Assembly (NCBI GenBank): GCA_964517215.1 | Contig: CAZFBR010000114.1 | Span: forward strand, 1-11,480 | Origin: CAZFBR01 sp035353495 [NCBI: uncultured bacterium] | Lineage (GTDB): Bacteria; DAOPZR01 | Length of the DNA: 11,480 nt | Direction of reading: 5' to 3' | Shown: in pieces, positions 7,652 through 11,480 of the stretch | Numbering within the stretch: the first letter of the stretch is position 1 | How the letters are laid out: every line of letters starts with the position of its first letter | Program-made: the position numbers and the translations under genes | The notes under the pieces: generated by a model | Databases searched by the model: none | Told to the model about the DNA's origin: nothing | Seen by the model: only the letters and a program-made list of their open reading frames with translations

Positions 7652-8400
7652 GCGGCGCCGGCCTTGTCGCGGAAGGCCGCCGTGAGGTCGGCGGCCAGTT
7701 CGTCGAGGTAGCGGTCGGCCGTCCAGGCAAGGGAATGGCCGGCGCTGCGCGCCTCAAGCCCGGTGCCGAGTTCCGGTGCGGTCTCGTAGCGGAGCTCGGG
7801 CATGCGCCCGAGCAGGGCCTGCCAGGTCCGCGCGCACTGGTCGCGCAGGTCGGCGGGGAAGGGGGAGGAGCTGCGCATGACGATGGGACCGGCGGTGAAT
7901 TGCGCACGCCCCGGTGCGTCGAGTGCGGCCACCCGGCGCAAAAAGGCGAGGACCAGCTGGCGGTCGAGCTCGGCGTCGGCCAGTTCGGTCAGCATGCGGC
8001 CGGTGGCGGCGCAGACCTGACCGGCGGCCCGCACCTGAAAGGCGCAGACGAATTCATGCTGCTCGCGCCGCAGGTCATCCTGCCATTGCCGGCGCTGCGC
8101 CGCCGCTTCATCGCGCGCCTGCGCGAGCAGCAGCGCGCGTTCCTGCTCCGCTGCGGTGCGGGTGTCAGCCAGCAGCCGGTCGCGTTCGGCGGCCAGCTGC
8201 TGCTCGCGGGCAGCGGCGGCGGCTTCCGCCGCGGCAGCGGCTGCCTGCGCGGATCTGGCCTGCTGCTGTTCCGCGGCGATGGCGGCGGCGCGTGCGGTCA
8301 TCGCGGCGGCAATGCGGTCGTAGAGGAAATGCTTGAGCAGCACGAGGAGCAGCAGGAAATTGACCAGCTGGGCCGCGAGGACGAATGCGTTGAGGTGCAT
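7648..8400 (-). CDS. atpF: N-ATPase Fo subunit b with delta-like C-terminal domain (AtpF)
   Basis: This is the peripheral stalk subunit. A single membrane helix (about residues 5-27, [14 protein letters not shown]) is followed by a long Ala/Gln/Arg/Glu-rich helix (about 30-128) and then a further domain of about 120 residues. At 250 residues it is much longer than a classical b (about 156-170). The tail (about 170-240) has the pattern of the C-terminal part of delta/OSCP: an 'I-V-M-R-S-S-S-P' strand, then a helix, then '[13 protein letters not shown]', then a final helix. The window has no separate delta gene, so this tail may take over delta's attachment to F1, which is inference. GGGAG precedes the ATG by six bases. 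The gene starts two bases after atpE ends and overlaps atpA by four bases (ATGA). Confidence 0.92.
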   Translation of the reverse strand: MHLNAFVLAAQLVNFLLLLVLLKHFLYDRIAAAMTARAAAIAAEQQQARSAQAAAAAAEAAAAAREQQLAAERDRLLADTRTAAEQERALLLAQARDEAAAQRRQWQDDLRREQHEFVCAFQVRAAGQVCAATGRMLTELADAELDRQLVLAFLRRVAALDAPGRAQFTAGPIVMRSSSPFPADLRDQCARTWQALLGRMPELRYETAPELGTGLEARSAGHSLAWTADRYLDELAADLTAAFRDKAGAA

Positions 8401-8402
8401 GA

Positions 8403-8678
8403 TCAGCTCCCGGTCCGGATGACGTAATTCCAGAACGGATTGGCGAAGATCAGGATCATGGCGATGACGAAGCAGTAGATGGCGAGCGATTCGAGCATGG
8501 CCAGCCCGACGAACAGCGTCTGGGCCAGCGGCTTGTGCACATCCGGCTGCTGCGCCATTGCGGTCAGCGCCTGCTGAATGGCTCGGCCCTGCGCGATGGC
8601 CGGGGCGATGGAACCGATGGTGATGGTGAGCCCGGCAAAGCCCATGGCCGCTATGCCGACGACAGTGATCGCATCCAT
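8403..8678 (-). CDS. atpE: N-ATPase Fo subunit c, rotor ring proteolipid (AtpE)
   Basis: This is the 91-residue proteolipid of the ion-driven ring: two membrane helices (about 5-42 and 51-82) joined by the polar loop AQQPD. The ion-binding carboxylate is Glu63. Aligned by eye to the Na+-binding c subunit of Ilyobacter tartaricus, Gln32, Glu65, Ser66 and Tyr70 correspond to Gln30, Glu63, Ser64 and Tyr68, whereas Thr67 is Leu65. Most Na+ ligands are therefore present, with one missing. In helix 1 the GxGxGxGxG packing motif is SxAxAxAxG (residues 23-31), so four of five glycines are replaced by larger residues. The start is well supported: GGAGG stands seven bases upstream of the ATG. It lies three bases after atpB and two bases before atpF. 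Confidence 0.95.
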   Translation of the reverse strand: MDAITVVGIAAMGFAGLTITIGSIAPAIAQGRAIQQALTAMAQQPDVHKPLAQTLFVGLAMLESLAIYCFVIAMILIFANPFWNYVIRTGS

Positions 8679-8681
8679 AGG

Positions 8682-9422
8682 TCAACCTCCCTGCGGCGTG
8701 GTTGGTGCTGCCTGTATGTCGTCGGGCCGGGATTCGTCACCGGCGTCGTTGAGTGCGGCGGCGATATAGACGGTGGCCAGCACGGCAAAGATATAGGCCT
8801 GGATGGTGCCGATGACGAGGCCCAGCACCTGCATGACCGCGGGAAAGAAGAGCGGCACCACGGAGAGCAGGATGCCGATGATCTTCTCATGGCTCATAAT
8901 ATTGCCGAAGAGCCGGACCGCGAGGGCAATGGTGCGCGCGCATTCGCTGATGAGGTGCAGGGGGAAGAAGAAAATATTGGGATGGGCGTAGGCCTTCAGG
9001 TACGACCACAGGCCGTGGCGGCGGATCCCGTACAGCGGCACGGCCACGAACACGGACAGGGCGAGGGCGGCTGTGGTGCTGAGCGACGCGGTCGGGGGCA
9101 CATAGCCGGGGACCAGGGCGAGGGCATTGGCAGTGAAAATGAAAATGAAGAGGGTACTGACGAAGGGGAGACAGACCACCGCCGCCGCGCCGCCGAGATC
9201 CTGCACCTGCTGACGCAGGGCGCCGGCGATGGTTTCAAGCAGCAGTTGCCGGCGGCTGACCGGCCCGTGATGCACCAGGTTGCGGGTGAGCAGCAGCGAG
9301 CCGGCCACCAGCAGCGCCATCACCAGCCAGGTATAGACCAGGGTGGCGTTGATCATCAGATCGCCGTACTGCCAGATGATCACCTGATCGGGACTGATCT
9401 GATTGAGATCCATGATTTCCAT
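8682..9422 (-). CDS. atpB: N-ATPase Fo subunit a, ion channel stator (AtpB)
   Basis: This is the stator subunit that carries the ion half-channels next to the c-ring (246 residues, five to six membrane helices). The essential arginine is Arg170 in ALAVRLFGNIMSHE, equivalent to E. coli Arg210. Glu179 and Gln208 (IGTIQAY) match E. coli Glu219 and Gln252. I start at the ATG at 9422 (MEIMDLNQIS): GGAAGG lies seven bases upstream, and it begins two bases after atpR ends. The frame is open further upstream to 9623, but that Arg/Pro/His-rich extension only shadows atpR. The last 20 residues are a polar, Pro-rich tail. The order atpR-atpB-atpE is typical of N-ATPase operons. Confidence 0.95.
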   Translation of the reverse strand: MEIMDLNQISPDQVIIWQYGDLMINATLVYTWLVMALLVAGSLLLTRNLVHHGPVSRRQLLLETIAGALRQQVQDLGGAAAVVCLPFVSTLFIFIFTANALALVPGYVPPTASLSTTAALALSVFVAVPLYGIRRHGLWSYLKAYAHPNIFFFPLHLISECARTIALAVRLFGNIMSHEKIIGILLSVVPLFFPAVMQVLGLVIGTIQAYIFAVLATVYIAAALNDAGDESRPDDIQAAPTTPQGG

Positions 9423-9424
9423 GG

Positions 9425-9700
9425 CTACGCCTTCCGACCGGCCCGGCGGATGACGACGCCGCGCATCATGAGGAAGGCGATGAGGGCGACCGCAACCCGG
9501 GCCGCGGGGCCGTGCACGAGGATGTAGAACACGGTTAGCGCCAGTGCCATGCGGGCGAGGTAGCCGGCCAGCATGAGCCGCCACGGCGACCGGGCGGCAG
9601 GGAGCCGCACGATGGTCCCCCACAGGATGCTGAAATAGGCGAACCCGGCGAGCGCGCCGGCGGCGGCGGCAGCGAAGAGGAGGAGCAGGTTGGTCGCCAT
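9425..9700 (-). CDS. atpR: N-ATPase accessory membrane protein AtpR
   Basis: This is a 91-residue protein with three predicted membrane helices (about 4-31, 42-62 and 67-84). An arginine sits within helix 2 (Arg50 in GYLARMALAL), and another at the end of helix 3 (Arg80 in FLMMRGVV). AtpR is found in N-ATPase operons between atpQ and atpB. Membrane-embedded arginines have been suggested to meet the carboxylates of the c subunits during ring assembly, but its exact job is not settled. AGGA stands five bases before the ATG, and the gene starts one base after atpQ ends. Its frame is open further upstream inside atpQ, but no start there is supported. Assignment rests on size, topology and position. 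Confidence 0.88.
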   Translation of the reverse strand: MATNLLLLFAAAAAGALAGFAYFSILWGTIVRLPAARSPWRLMLAGYLARMALALTVFYILVHGPAARVAVALIAFLMMRGVVIRRAGRKA

Positions 9701-9701
9701 G

Positions 9702-10031
9702 TCAGTCCTGCCGTATCCGCCGCCCGATCCGCTGCACCCAATACCAGGCGTTGAGGCAGCCGAGCAGCACCCCGCCGATGAGCAGCATGAGCGTCCACGA
9801 ATACTGGCTCGGATAGCGACCGTCGATCCAGATGCCGGCCGCCACGCCCAGCAGCGCCGGGATGGCGACCGACCAGCCGACGATACCGCTGAGGCCGAGC
9901 CCGAACCAGAGGATATGCACCTGATGCTGCATGCCGCGCGCCCGCAGCGCCTCCTTGGCGGCAATGGTGCGGACGAATGGCGGGGCGGAATCAGCGCGGG
10001 AGCTGGCGGGCGGGTGCGGTCCGGTTACCAT
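9702..10031 (-). CDS. atpQ: N-ATPase accessory membrane protein AtpQ (AtpI-like)
   Basis: This is a 109-residue protein with a polar N-terminus (1-38) and two membrane helices (about 39-67 and 78-99) separated by the short loop DGRYPSQYSW. The paired helices with GVAAGIWID between them fit the AtpI-like family called AtpQ in N-ATPase operons, which is thought to help c-ring assembly or cation uptake. The start overlaps the atpC stop codon by seven bases and is preceded by GGGGGTG. A second ATG at residue 34 (MQHQVH) would also keep both helices, so the true N-terminus is not certain. The gene lies between atpC and atpR, as expected. Confidence 0.87.
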   Translation of the reverse strand: MVTGPHPPASSRADSAPPFVRTIAAKEALRARGMQHQVHILWFGLGLSGIVGWSVAIPALLGVAAGIWIDGRYPSQYSWTLMLLIGGVLLGCLNAWYWVQRIGRRIRQD

Positions 10032-10440
10032 AGCTCACCCCCGGCCGCCAGTCCGGCGGCGGTGCGCAAGGCGATAAAGCGGCGCATGAGATCAGTGTCG
10101 AGCCGCGCGGCGGCGGCGCGGGCCTCGCGTTCCGCCAGCGCGAGCACGCGAAACTCGTTAGCGACCGTGCGCGCCAGCTGGCCGGGCACCGTGGTGCGCA
10201 CGGCGCGCTGCACCGTGACCCGGACGGTCGTGCCCTGCTTGACCAGCGTGCCGGCATCGACGGCGAGCAGTTCCGGCGCCCCGCCGGGCGGGGTATAGGC
10301 CAGCAGACCGGGGACCAGCGCGGTGACAAAATCGATATGCTGCGGGAGCAGGCAGAAACAGCCGTCGCCCGCTTCGGCAATGATCTTGTCCGCCGGAGCG
10401 TCGAGCAGAACGCCGTCGGGGAGCAGCAGGCGCAGCTGCA

Positions 10441-10441
<1 letters not shown>
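10025..10441 (-). CDS. atpC: N-ATPase F1 subunit epsilon (AtpC)
   Basis: This is the small rotor subunit that sits at the foot of gamma and contacts the c-ring (138 residues). Residues about 1-84 form the beta-sandwich domain (LRLLLPDGVLLDAPADKI, then AGDGCFCLLPQHIDFVTAL and LLAVDAGTLVKQG). The C-terminal part has an Ala/Arg/Glu-rich helix (ALAEREARAAAARLD) and a second helix. Its ATG shares one base with the atpD stop (TGATG), and it overlaps atpQ by seven bases. The early position, directly after atpD and away from atpA-atpG, is diagnostic of the N-ATPase gene order. Confidence 0.92.

Positions 10442-11480
<1,039 letters not shown>

Noticed and set aside
6713-7711. Plus-strand open frame (332 codons) opposite atpA
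   Set aside because: It is the antisense of a certain alpha-subunit gene and shows no family features.
9423-9623. N-terminal extension of subunit a
   Set aside because: The Arg/Pro/His-rich residues are a shadow of atpR. The ATG at 9422 has GGAAGG upstream and gives a normal subunit a.

Overview
This is a GC-rich bacterial window (my estimate is around 65% G+C) with three blocks and almost no intergenic DNA. No gene-free stretch exceeds about 100 bases, and I see no tRNA, rRNA, CRISPR array, insertion sequence or integrase. The host taxon cannot be fixed from this sequence: the main recognisable locus, an N-type ATPase, is known to be laterally transferred across many phyla.

Block 1 (1-3992, + strand) is a translationally coupled three-gene operon of unknown function. 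It holds a very large repetitive Gly/Ala-rich protein whose 5' end lies outside the window, a 153-residue soluble protein, and a polytopic membrane protein with a cytosolic-type tail. The genes overlap by 1 and 8 bases, so their products are probably made together. The large protein carries near-identical repeats at its N-terminal side, a Gly-rich hydrophobic segment, a long helical or coiled-coil middle and a C-terminal triple repeat of about 59 residues. I recognise no family with confidence. This block is the least explained part of the window.

Block 2 (4087-5127, - strand) is a single gene for a GAF plus degenerate GGDEF protein. It has a good extended -10 promoter and a strong ribosome binding site. 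The catalytic signature is broken (GIDEF, with other substrate residues lost), but the inhibitory-site RxxD is intact, so it looks like a cyclic-di-GMP receptor rather than a cyclase. It converges on block 1 across a 94-base spacer that holds two hairpins.

Block 3 (5146-11480, - strand) is an N-ATPase ('alternate F1F0') operon in the canonical order atpD-C-Q-R-B-E-F-A-G, read right to left, with atpD cut by the right edge. The hallmarks are atpD first, the small membrane genes atpQ and atpR, no separate atpH (delta) gene, and a 250-residue b subunit with a delta-like tail. The genes together encode a membrane rotary ATPase: F1 is alpha, beta, gamma and epsilon; Fo is a, b and c; AtpQ and AtpR are accessory. 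The c subunit keeps Gln, Glu-Ser and Tyr at Na+-ligand positions, but four of the five glycines of the helix-packing motif are replaced. The beta P-loop has an unusual Gly-to-Asp change. The operon's promoter must lie beyond the right edge.
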